DNA from: Calditrichota bacterium
GTDB lineage: Bacteria > Calditrichota > Calditrichia > RBG-13-44-9 > J075
Reading direction: 5' to 3'
Length of the DNA: 28,327 nt
NCBI GenBank assembly: GCA_003695285.1
Contig: RFIL01000306.1
Location: 1 to 28,327 of the forward strand
The number at the start of each line of letters is the position of its first letter. The first letter of the stretch is position 1. The notes under the pieces are model-generated. The model saw only the letters and a program-made list of their open reading frames with translations, had not been told where the DNA came from and searched no databases. Shown one piece after another: positions 17,016-24,276 of this stretch. Both the position numbers and the translations under genes were made by a program.

Positions 17016-18626
17016 CTACTTCAAGAACAGCCCGGCGCTGGGCCCCAGCGGGATATCCAGCAAAATCCATATACTGAAGAAGACAATCCAGGAAAGTAAA
17101 AAGACAATCGTATATGGCAACATCGTAGCGATCACGGTACCAATTCCCGCTTCTTCATCATATTGGGTCATGAATGCCACAATCAATGCAAAATAGGACA
17201 TCATGGGGGAAATAATATTGGTCACACTATCCCCGATTCGATAAGCAACCTGTATCAACTCCGGGGTATAACCCAACAGCATGAACATCGGGATAAAGAC
17301 CGGTGCCAGAATAGCCCACTTTGCTGAGGCGCTGCCCATGAACATATTGCTAAACGCCGCGAAAATGACGAACACAATCATCAATGGAATAGGACCCAGT
17401 CCGGAGGCTTTTAAAACCTTTGCCCCCTCTACGGCAACAATCAATCCCAGGTTTGTCCATTTAAAATAGGCCACAAACTGGGCAGCAAAAAAACATAAAA
17501 CCAAATAAAGCCCCAGACGCTCCATCGCCTTTCCCATTCCCTTCATAACATCACTATCATTCCGAATCGTGCCTGCCCCGAGCCCATAAGCAATACCAAC
17601 GATTGCTGAAGAGATAAAGATGAAAGCCACGATTCCCTTCATAAAGGGAGAATGGAGAATACTATTGGTCCCTGGTTCTCTGAGAAAACCATTCTCCGGG
17701 ATTAATCCGAACAATACAATCCCGATTAATGCGATCGATGTGATGGAGGCAAACAACAATCCCCGTTTTTCTTCTGAGGTTAAATTTCGTAATTCTTCCG
17801 GTTTCTGGTTTCCTTTATACTTACCCAGACGAGGAATCACTATCTTTTCGGTGGTCCAGGTTCCGGCAACACCAATGAGGAAGGTGGAAGCAATCATGAA
17901 ATACCAGTTACAGGCAGGATTCACCAGATAACTCGGATCAACAATCTGAGCCGCTTCCTGAGATAAACCCGCCAGCAAAGGATCAACGGTCCCCAACACC
18001 AGATTGGCACTGTATCCTCCGGAAACCCCGGCAAAGGCAGCCGCTAATCCAGCGATAGGGTGGCGACCAATGGCTAAAAAGATAATTGCGCCCAGCGGCA
18101 CTAACAGGACATAGCCCACTTCACTCGCCGCATTGGAAAGCACTCCGCTCAATACCACCACAAAGGTTATCAAGCGTCGAGGGGCAGAAACCACCAACAA
18201 TCGCAATACCGCACCGATTAAACCACTGCTTTCCGCTATCCCGATCCCTAACATCGCCACCAGAACCACACCCAAGGGAGCAAATCCGGTAAAATTTGTC
18301 ACCATTTCCGTGATAATCCGATGGATGCCTTCCAGGGATAGTAGATTAACTGGTTGAATAATTTCTCCGGTACCCGGATGTTGAACTTGTAACCCCATCA
18401 GTGAAAAGCCCCAGGAGAGAAACACCACAGCAATTGCAAACAACGCAAAAAGGGTAGCCGGATGTGGGAGTGTATTCCCAACTTTCTCCACAATTGCCAG
18501 AAAACGGGCAATCAATTTCGCTTCTTTTGGGGTGTCAGAATCCTGATCCCTCTTTACTTCTTCTCCCGGTGGAGTCTCCTCAGTGTCCGGGGGGGACGGG
18601 ACAATCTTTTTTTTGTCTTCATCCAT
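17016..18626 (-). CDS. AbgT family transporter
   Basis: A 536-residue inner-membrane transporter of the AbgT/MtrF family. An acidic, proline-rich cytoplasmic N-terminus (about 1-35) precedes about a dozen hydrophobic segments and two re-entrant-like regions. Family hallmarks include VGNTLPHPATLFALFAI, LSNAASEVGYVLLVPLGA, AGVSGGYSANLVLGTVDPL and GDSVTNIISPMMSYFALIV. Characterised members import p-aminobenzoyl-glutamate or export sulfonamides and folate metabolites, so the cargo is uncertain. I place the start at the ATG 18624-18626, with GGAG six bases upstream. An in-frame ATG four codons earlier (18638) overlaps that site and has none of its own. It lies 109 bases downstream of glnE and is convergent with the PEGA gene. 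Confidence 0.93.
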   Translation of the reverse strand: MDEDKKKIVPSPPDTEETPPGEEVKRDQDSDTPKEAKLIARFLAIVEKVGNTLPHPATLFALFAIAVVFLSWGFSLMGLQVQHPGTGEIIQPVNLLSLEGIHRIITEMVTNFTGFAPLGVVLVAMLGIGIAESSGLIGAVLRLLVVSAPRRLITFVVVLSGVLSNAASEVGYVLLVPLGAIIFLAIGRHPIAGLAAAFAGVSGGYSANLVLGTVDPLLAGLSQEAAQIVDPSYLVNPACNWYFMIASTFLIGVAGTWTTEKIVIPRLGKYKGNQKPEELRNLTSEEKRGLLFASITSIALIGIVLFGLIPENGFLREPGTNSILHSPFMKGIVAFIFISSAIVGIAYGLGAGTIRNDSDVMKGMGKAMERLGLYLVLCFFAAQFVAYFKWTNLGLIVAVEGAKVLKASGLGPIPLMIVFVIFAAFSNMFMGSASAKWAILAPVFIPMFMLLGYTPELIQVAYRIGDSVTNIISPMMSYFALIVAFMTQYDEEAGIGTVIATMLPYTIVFLLSWIVFFSIWILLDIPLGPSAGLFLK

Positions 18627-18680
18627 ATTTATCTCCATTCCTAATGTTTATGTATTGTCAAATGTTATTTTCCTGAATTG

Positions 18681-18737
18681 CCGGAAGTTTTTTCCGGTTG
18701 AAACAGTTAATGAACAGTCAAAAAAATGGGAACTGTT
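18681..18737. other. Hairpins between glnE and the AbgT gene
   Basis: Two inverted repeats lie here: CCGGAA-GTTTT-TTCCGG (18681-18697), and AACAGTT (18702-18708) with AACTGTT (18731-18737), the latter overlapping the glnE stop. The larger one encloses a second AACAGT and a 7-A run (T on the minus strand). Neither has the stem-then-U-run order of a good minus-strand terminator. Confidence 0.3.
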
Positions 18738-21700
18738 ATGCCAGCAATTTTTCAGTAAGCTTTTGTACGACACCGGTGTGGTGCAAAATATCTTCCCATA
18801 ACTGATTATAGTCACTGGAATAGCCCAGTCGTCGTGCGAGAAAAGCAAACTCGCTACTCTCCAGTGAAGGAACGGTTAAATCACGAGCGTTACCTCGAAC
18901 CATTCGGAGTGCTTCGATGAGGCTCCTTAAAAAATGGTGGGCATGAGATAAACGTTCAAATTCTTCTTTAGAGATAATATTTTTTTCTAACAGAGCTTTC
19001 ATGGCTTTCCCGGTGTTGGTGGTTCGCAGCTTCGCATCTTTCATCCCATGCTTCATTTGTAAAGCCTGGACCAGATATTCAATATCCACCAATCCCCCGG
19101 GACTATACTTTCCGTTAATGGTCCCCCCGGTTACCAGTTGCCGGATCTGTTTTTCCCTTAAAGCCCTGAATTCGGCCAGATCAAAAGTGGTCTCCTGATA
19201 AATACAACGATTCCGGGCATTAAGGACTTTCCGGATAAACCCTCTATCCCCGATGATGGGACGGAATTTCACCAATGCCTGTCGTTCATATTGCCAGGCC
19301 GGACCCTTTGGTGAAAAATAATTGACAAAACGTTCCAGAGGGACAGCTAATGTTCCGGCTTTTCCATAAGGTCGTAATCGCAAATCAATCTCAAAGATAC
19401 CTTCTCGACGAGTCACAATCGACTCTTTTATTAATTTTACCAATCTATCAAAAAATTCACCGTTGGTGATGGGAGAATCTCCACTGGTATAGCCATCCCC
19501 TTCATAGATAAACATTAACTCAATATCTGAAGCAAACCCTAACTCTTCGCCTCCAAATTTACCAAGTGCCCCAATGCAAAGACGGCAAAGCTTCTGATTT
19601 TCCAGATAGGGTTCTCCAAATTGTTCTTTAAGAACCATGTAAGCATTTTGAAAGGCCGCCTCAATCACCACCTCAGCCAAATCTGTCAATTCAGCACTGA
19701 ATTGAGTAAAGTTCCGGTATTCATTCAGGATATAGCGCATATCGATGCGGAACATCTCACGATCTTTAAAAGCATTCAACCGATTTCGGAATTCATCAAA
19801 GGAAGAGGAATGTGGCAGGGTTGCGACCAATTCCTGACGCATTTCGGATTTCTTTTTCCTTTTTTGCAGTAATTGTAAATCGCTAAGAATGGGAAATAAG
19901 TTTTCATGTTGCATGCGGAGGAAATCTTCCCACAGGAAATCACTGCCACCGAGTAATCTTGCCAGGGCACCCAGAACCTGGGGCTGTTCCAGGGTGGAAA
20001 GTTCCGTTGCCCAGTTTTCATGAGTAAACAATTCTGAAACAAACTCCCGAAAATGAAGCATGGCCGATTCCGGATTCGGAGATTGGGGTAATAAATGTGT
20101 AAATTGTTTTACCAGCAGAGTGGCAATTCGCAACTGCAGCAGGGTTTCTGGACGAGTAATCTTTTGCCAGTTCATATCTGTAATAAACAGGGTATCATGC
20201 ACTCGGTTGCCCAGTGAACTCACCAAAACCCGGGAGATATAAATCCCGTTGAGAGCCAGAGCATTGGTCAATTCATAAAGGAAGCCAGGGGTATCCGGAG
20301 CATCAATGTGCAGTAAGGTGTATTGTTGATGGGCAGAGTTGTCAATATCGATGGTGACCGGGAACAATACCTGGGAAGATGTTGCGATCTCCGGGAGCAC
20401 ATCCGCAACTCTTCTTGCGAGATATCCATGTGCTTCCCGCTGCTGTTTTTGCCGTAATAGTGATATCAAAGACAATAATTCTTCCCGGTATTCCTCCCAG
20501 ATATTGGCCTTCAGGTCCCCTCTAATGGAAGAAACACGAAAGACATCCACAATTTTCCGTCGGGTGTCGGAACCGGATTTTTTTCGATGAGGAAATCGTC
20601 GCTCTGCTCTCAGGGGTTTACGAGGGGGAGAAGTTGTATCAGGGATAGAAACGGGCTCATAGGTAAATACCTGTCCTTCTTCGATATTCAGACCATAGAC
20701 GAATAAAAGACCACAAATGAGGGATAACTCTCCCAGGTAATCGTATCCGACAATGGTAATTTTCCATTCCCGCTGAGGCTTTTCCTCTTCAACTTCCAAC
20801 ACCACCGGAGTCTGTTCATTCAGTTGCTGTACCAAACGTGTATGAAGGGCAATTTCATTTTCGGAAAAAAACCGGGTGTATGAATCGTCTAGGCGGGCAA
20901 TATGTTTTTGTTTGACCTCGGAAACAGTTTTCTTTTGCTGATCCAACGAAGCTAAGTGTTCCACTTCCATATGCTCTTTACCGAGGTGATGAAGAAACAC
21001 CGCTCTGATTGCATCACGATGCTGTTGATATCTCTGTAATAATTGCTTTTCTGAATCCTTCCCCTCGAATCCTAATCGCTTGGCCAACTGATGCAATTCC
21101 TGGAGAGCATCTGGTAACAAATGGGTTTGGCGGTTATGCATAATTTGCAGATGGTGTTCCACCGCTCTCAGGAAAATATAGCCTTCACTCAAGATACGAT
21201 ATTCATGAGGTTGAAGAATATGAAATGCCGCCAACCGTGCCAGGGCATCCAGCGTATTACGGCTCCGGATCTCCGGATGTTCTTTTCCATGTACCAGTTG
21301 TAAATACTGACAGACAAATTCCACATCTCGAATGGACCCTTTTCCTTGCTTCACCTCTCCCCATTCCCGACGCTTTATCCGTAATTTGGCTTCAATCTCG
21401 GCTTTCATTTTTTGTACTTCATCGCGTAACTCTGCTATGGGGACTTCAAAAATCAAGGGACGTAAATTTCGGATAAATTGAATCCCGGTGGTTTCATCCC
21501 CGGCAATCCAGCGCAATTTCAACATCGCCTGTTTTTCCCAGAGCCGGGCATGTTTCCTGAAATAAGTGAGATGTTCATCTATCCCGGGCACCAGTCGACC
21601 GGTTCGCCCCCAGGGTCTTAACCGCATGTCCACTCGATACAAAAAACCTTCGGGAGTGCTTTCACTTAATACATCAATGAGCTTTTTTCCAAGACGTTGG

Positions 21701-22458
21701 AATTGATCATCCCCGCTTTCTGAGATAAACAACAAATCAATATCTGAGCTATAATTCAGTTCTTCACCCCCCAATTTTCCAGCGGCTAAAATGGCAAAGC
21801 CTGTGGTCTCCATCCCTAAAGCAGCCGTACACAGCTTTAACGTCGCATCGATGATGACATCAGCCAGAACTGACAACTGATTGGTCACAGTATACAAATC
21901 GAGCAAGCCCAATAAGTCAGCAGTACCAATCCGGAGTATTTCTCTTTGTTGAAATTGCCTCAAGAGGAGTTTTTGATCGTCAATTCCCCTCCCATCCGAG
22001 AGCCATTCCGTAATTTCTTTCAGTAGTTCCTCTTTGCTCCGGGGTTGCAGGAGATAATTCCGATCTGTGATGGAGGATAAATATTCCGGATGCCTCAAAA
22101 GAATTTGGCTCAGAAACTGGCTTCCGGAAAATAATGCCACCAGCACTTCCAGAATTCTGGGTTCAGATAAAAAAAGTTGATAGTTACGAGGAGTGGAATG
22201 CTTTTCCAGAAAATGTTCGAATATGACCAGAACACTTTCCGGTGAAGGGGTATTCAGGAGATGGGGAAACAACTCAACCACAAGATTAGCAAAAGTTTCA
22301 CTGTCAGGACAGAGCTGTTTTAATCGTTTCAGGGAACGAATGACAGAAATCTCATCCTCTATCGGGATGTCTGGTAAAAGTTCCAGAATTCTTTGATAAT
22401 CCGGTTGTTTTCCCCGGGCTATATCTTCAATCTTTTTAATTATACTTTTTCGTGGCAT
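18736..22458 (-). CDS. glnE: GlnE-type glutamine synthetase adenylyltransferase with inserted ACT domains
   Basis: A 1240-residue protein with both GlnE nucleotidyltransferase halves. Half one has GKLGGEELNYSSDIDLLFI (Asp239, Asp241), VDMRLRPWGRTG, and the helical block GSIRDVEFVCQYLQLVHG. Half two has GALGKFGGEELGFASDIE (Asp978, Glu980), IDLRLRPYGKAG and GGLVDIEYLVQ. E. coli GlnE is about 946 residues; the extra 300 lie between the halves (about 500-790). There an ACT-like unit (about 565-645) is interrupted by a basic, proline-rich loop (602-632), followed by a helical linker (650-690) and a clear GlnD-like ACT domain (712-768). The latter includes TLLHIDAPDTPGFLYELTNA, then SRVLVSSLGNRVHDTLFITD. 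In GlnE the N-half removes and the C-half adds AMP on GlnA. The neighbour glnA has the target Tyr. The start has GGAAG upstream, and an AT-rich TATTAT (22494-22499) may be its -10. Confidence 0.93.
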   Translation of the reverse strand: MPRKSIIKKIEDIARGKQPDYQRILELLPDIPIEDEISVIRSLKRLKQLCPDSETFANLVVELFPHLLNTPSPESVLVIFEHFLEKHSTPRNYQLFLSEPRILEVLVALFSGSQFLSQILLRHPEYLSSITDRNYLLQPRSKEELLKEITEWLSDGRGIDDQKLLLRQFQQREILRIGTADLLGLLDLYTVTNQLSVLADVIIDATLKLCTAALGMETTGFAILAAGKLGGEELNYSSDIDLLFISESGDDQFQRLGKKLIDVLSESTPEGFLYRVDMRLRPWGRTGRLVPGIDEHLTYFRKHARLWEKQAMLKLRWIAGDETTGIQFIRNLRPLIFEVPIAELRDEVQKMKAEIEAKLRIKRREWGEVKQGKGSIRDVEFVCQYLQLVHGKEHPEIRSRNTLDALARLAAFHILQPHEYRILSEGYIFLRAVEHHLQIMHNRQTHLLPDALQELHQLAKRLGFEGKDSEKQLLQRYQQHRDAIRAVFLHHLGKEHMEVEHLASLDQQKKTVSEVKQKHIARLDDSYTRFFSENEIALHTRLVQQLNEQTPVVLEVEEEKPQREWKITIVGYDYLGELSLICGLLFVYGLNIEEGQVFTYEPVSIPDTTSPPRKPLRAERRFPHRKKSGSDTRRKIVDVFRVSSIRGDLKANIWEEYREELLSLISLLRQKQQREAHGYLARRVADVLPEIATSSQVLFPVTIDIDNSAHQQYTLLHIDAPDTPGFLYELTNALALNGIYISRVLVSSLGNRVHDTLFITDMNWQKITRPETLLQLRIATLLVKQFTHLLPQSPNPESAMLHFREFVSELFTHENWATELSTLEQPQVLGALARLLGGSDFLWEDFLRMQHENLFPILSDLQLLQKRKKKSEMRQELVATLPHSSSFDEFRNRLNAFKDREMFRIDMRYILNEYRNFTQFSAELTDLAEVVIEAAFQNAYMVLKEQFGEPYLENQKLCRLCIGALGKFGGEELGFASDIELMFIYEGDGYTSGDSPITNGEFFDRLVKLIKESIVTRREGIFEIDLRLRPYGKAGTLAVPLERFVNYFSPKGPAWQYERQALVKFRPIIGDRGFIRKVLNARNRCIYQETTFDLAEFRALREKQIRQLVTGGTINGKYSPGGLVDIEYLVQALQMKHGMKDAKLRTTNTGKAMKALLEKNIISKEEFERLSHAHHFLRSLIEALRMVRGNARDLTVPSLESSEFAFLARRLGYSSDYNQLWEDILHHTGVVQKLTEKLLA

Positions 22459-22531
22459 TCAATACTTCCGATTAACATTCATCCCCGTTTAATATAATAT
22501 CAATCTGTGGCAAAAAAGTATTTTTCTCCAG

Positions 22532-22565
22532 AAAAAAACCCGGAATCCAGATGGACCCCGGGTTT
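22532..22565 (-). terminator. Rho-independent terminator of glnA
   Basis: On the minus strand AAACCCGGGGTCCA pairs with TGGATTCCGGGTTT (two G.U pairs, otherwise perfect, 2-4 base loop) and runs into seven U (A-run 22532-22538 on the plus strand). It begins 23 bases after the glnA stop and precedes glnE, so the two genes are probably not simply co-transcribed. Confidence 0.88.
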
Positions 22566-22588
22566 CTTGCTCGTTTGACATCTCCCTC

Positions 22589-24007
22589 TTAAATATCATA
22601 ATAAAGGGCAAATTCATAAGGATGGGGACGTAACCGTACCGCATCCACCTCATTCTTACGTTTATAACTGATCCAGGTGTCAATAACGTCTTCGGTAAAC
22701 ACATCACCCTTCAGAAGAAACTCATGATCCTTTTCCAGAGCATCCAGCGCCTCGGATAAGGAAGCAGGGGTAGTGGGGATTTCTGCCAGTTCTTCCGGGG
22801 AAAGATCATATAAATCCTTATCCATGGGTTCCCCGGGATGGATTTTGTTTTGAATGCCATCCAGACCCGCCATCAGCATGGCACTAAAAGCCAGATAGGG
22901 ATTGCAACTGGGATCCGGGCAACGAAATTCTACCCGTTTCGATTTCGGGCTGCTGGAGTAAACCGGGATACGACAGGCAGCGCTTCGATTGCGCTGAGAA
23001 TAAGCCAGATTCACCGGTGCTTCGTACCCGGGAACCAATCGTTTAAACGAATTGGTGGTGGGATTGGTTAAGGCAATCAGAGCCGGAGCATGCTTCAATA
23101 TTCCACCGATAAAATATAACGCCATTTCACTGAGGCCGGCATATCCTGAACCGGCAAACAAGGGGGTATCACCTTTCCATAAGCTGATATGGGTATGCAT
23201 CCCGGAACCATTATCGTTAAAAAGAGGTTTGGGCATAAAGGTCACTGTCTTGCCATGTTTCCGGGCAGTGTTCTTGATAATATATTTATACATCAACAAC
23301 TGATCAGCCATCCGTACCATGGGGCCATATTTCAAGTCAATCTCTGCCTGCCCACCGGTTGCTACTTCATGATGATGGCATTCCACTTCCATCCCACATT
23401 GTTCCATGATGAGTACCATTTCACTCCGCAGGTCCTGGTAGGCATCAGTGGGTGGAACCGGAAAGTAGCCTTCTTTATACCGGGGTTTGTAACCCAAATT
23501 GGGTTCTTCCACTCGTCCGGAATTCCAGCGACCTTCAATCGAATCGACAAAATAATACCCGGAATGTTCATTCTGATCAAAACGAATATCATCAAAGATG
23601 AAAAATTCTGCTTCCGGGCCAAAATAAGCCACATCCGCAATACCAGTGCTCTTCAAATACGCTTCTGCCTTTTGAGCGATGCTTCTCGGACAGCGGGAAT
23701 AACGCTGATGGGTCAAGGGATCATGCACATCACAGATCAAACTCAACGTGGTTGGCTTCATAAAAGGATCGATGACGGCGGTGGTTGCATCGGGAATGAC
23801 GAGCATATCACTTTCGTTAATACTTTGCCATCCTCGAATACTGGAACCGTCAAATCCAAATCCCTCCTCAAAGAGTTCCTCGGTTAGCAGGGAAATTGGT
23901 GCCGAAAAATGCTGCCACAACCCCGGGAAATCCATGAATTTTAAATCCAAAATTTTAGCGTCGGCTTCTTTAGCCAGTTTTAATACATCTGATACTGAAC
24001 CGGTCAT
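22589..24007 (-). CDS. glnA: Type I glutamine synthetase
   Basis: A 472-residue GlnA that condenses glutamate and ammonia into glutamine with ATP. The N-terminal beta-grasp domain includes KFMDFPGLWQHFS and the GFDGSSIRGW motif. The catalytic barrel shows GPEAEFFIFD, CHHHEVATGGQAEID, NGSGMHTHISLWKG, the NPTTNSFKRLVPGYEAP loop (ammonia/glutamate gating flap) and the arginine-rich NRSAACRIP. Length is standard for GSI-beta. The adenylylation region MDKDLYDLSPEE keeps the tyrosine (Tyr400, codon 22808-22810), so it should be regulated by GlnE, encoded downstream. AAAGGAG lies 7 bases before the ATG. A strong terminator follows, and a 269-base leader with a hairpin and promoter candidates precedes it. 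Confidence 0.98.
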   Translation of the reverse strand: MTGSVSDVLKLAKEADAKILDLKFMDFPGLWQHFSAPISLLTEELFEEGFGFDGSSIRGWQSINESDMLVIPDATTAVIDPFMKPTTLSLICDVHDPLTHQRYSRCPRSIAQKAEAYLKSTGIADVAYFGPEAEFFIFDDIRFDQNEHSGYYFVDSIEGRWNSGRVEEPNLGYKPRYKEGYFPVPPTDAYQDLRSEMVLIMEQCGMEVECHHHEVATGGQAEIDLKYGPMVRMADQLLMYKYIIKNTARKHGKTVTFMPKPLFNDNGSGMHTHISLWKGDTPLFAGSGYAGLSEMALYFIGGILKHAPALIALTNPTTNSFKRLVPGYEAPVNLAYSQRNRSAACRIPVYSSSPKSKRVEFRCPDPSCNPYLAFSAMLMAGLDGIQNKIHPGEPMDKDLYDLSPEELAEIPTTPASLSEALDALEKDHEFLLKGDVFTEDVIDTWISYKRKNEVDAVRLRPHPYEFALYYDI

Positions 24008-24058
24008 TCCACAACTCCTTTCATTTAATTATGGTGTAGATATCAGTTGTCTTTTGGG

Positions 24059-24089
24059 GGATGGTCTGACTCCCTATGGGCAACCATCC
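24059..24089 (-). other. Stem-loop in the glnA 5' leader
   Basis: GGATGGT pairs with ACCATCC (7 bp), with a nested CCC-ATA-GGG inside the loop. It lies about 50-80 bases before the glnA start, in the presumed untranslated leader. It does not match the known glutamine (glnA) riboswitch consensus as I recall it, and no terminator U-run follows. A regulatory role is speculative. Confidence 0.35.
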
Positions 24090-24109
24090 ATAAGTAAAGT
24101 TTCATTCAC

Positions 24110-24126
24110 TTCAACAATTGTACCAG
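24110..24126 (-). promoter_or_regulatory. Candidate glnA promoter, sigma70 extended -10 or weak sigma54-like
   Basis: CTGGTACAATTGTTGAA on the minus strand contains TGGTACAAT, an extended -10 (TGn then TACAAT). The same bases match the sigma54 consensus in 11 of 14 fixed positions, with GG at the -24 element but GA instead of the key GC at -12. It is about 105 bases from the glnA ATG. I favour the sigma70 reading, with low confidence. Confidence 0.25.
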
Positions 24127-24218
24127 TTAACAGATCAAAACAACGAGCACGGCTTAATCCAAATAAAAACAACCCCAAAAAGCAAAATCTAATTTCCCCT
24201 ATGGCGACTTTCATCGAA

Positions 24219-24262
24219 AAACAACTGCCCTGTTTTCATCAACCTGCTGAAAATAGGGCAGT
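24219..24262 (-). terminator. Rho-independent terminator of the TPR-glycosyltransferase gene
   Basis: ACTGCCCTRTTTTCA arms (plus-strand 24224-24238 and 24248-24262) form a 15-bp stem with one G.U pair and a 9-base loop. On the minus strand it is followed by TTGTTTTT. It starts 15 bases after the stop at 24277. Confidence 0.8.
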
Positions 24263-24276
24263 GAATTGATCTTATT

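Noticed and set aside
18656..18661. TTGACA upstream of the AbgT gene
   Set aside because: A perfect -35 hexamer, but only about 30 bases from the start codon with no -10 at 16-18 bases, and it would leave no room for the ribosome site.
23189..23887. 232-codon plus-strand ORF
   Set aside because: Lies entirely antisense to glnA; a shadow of its strongly biased coding sequence.
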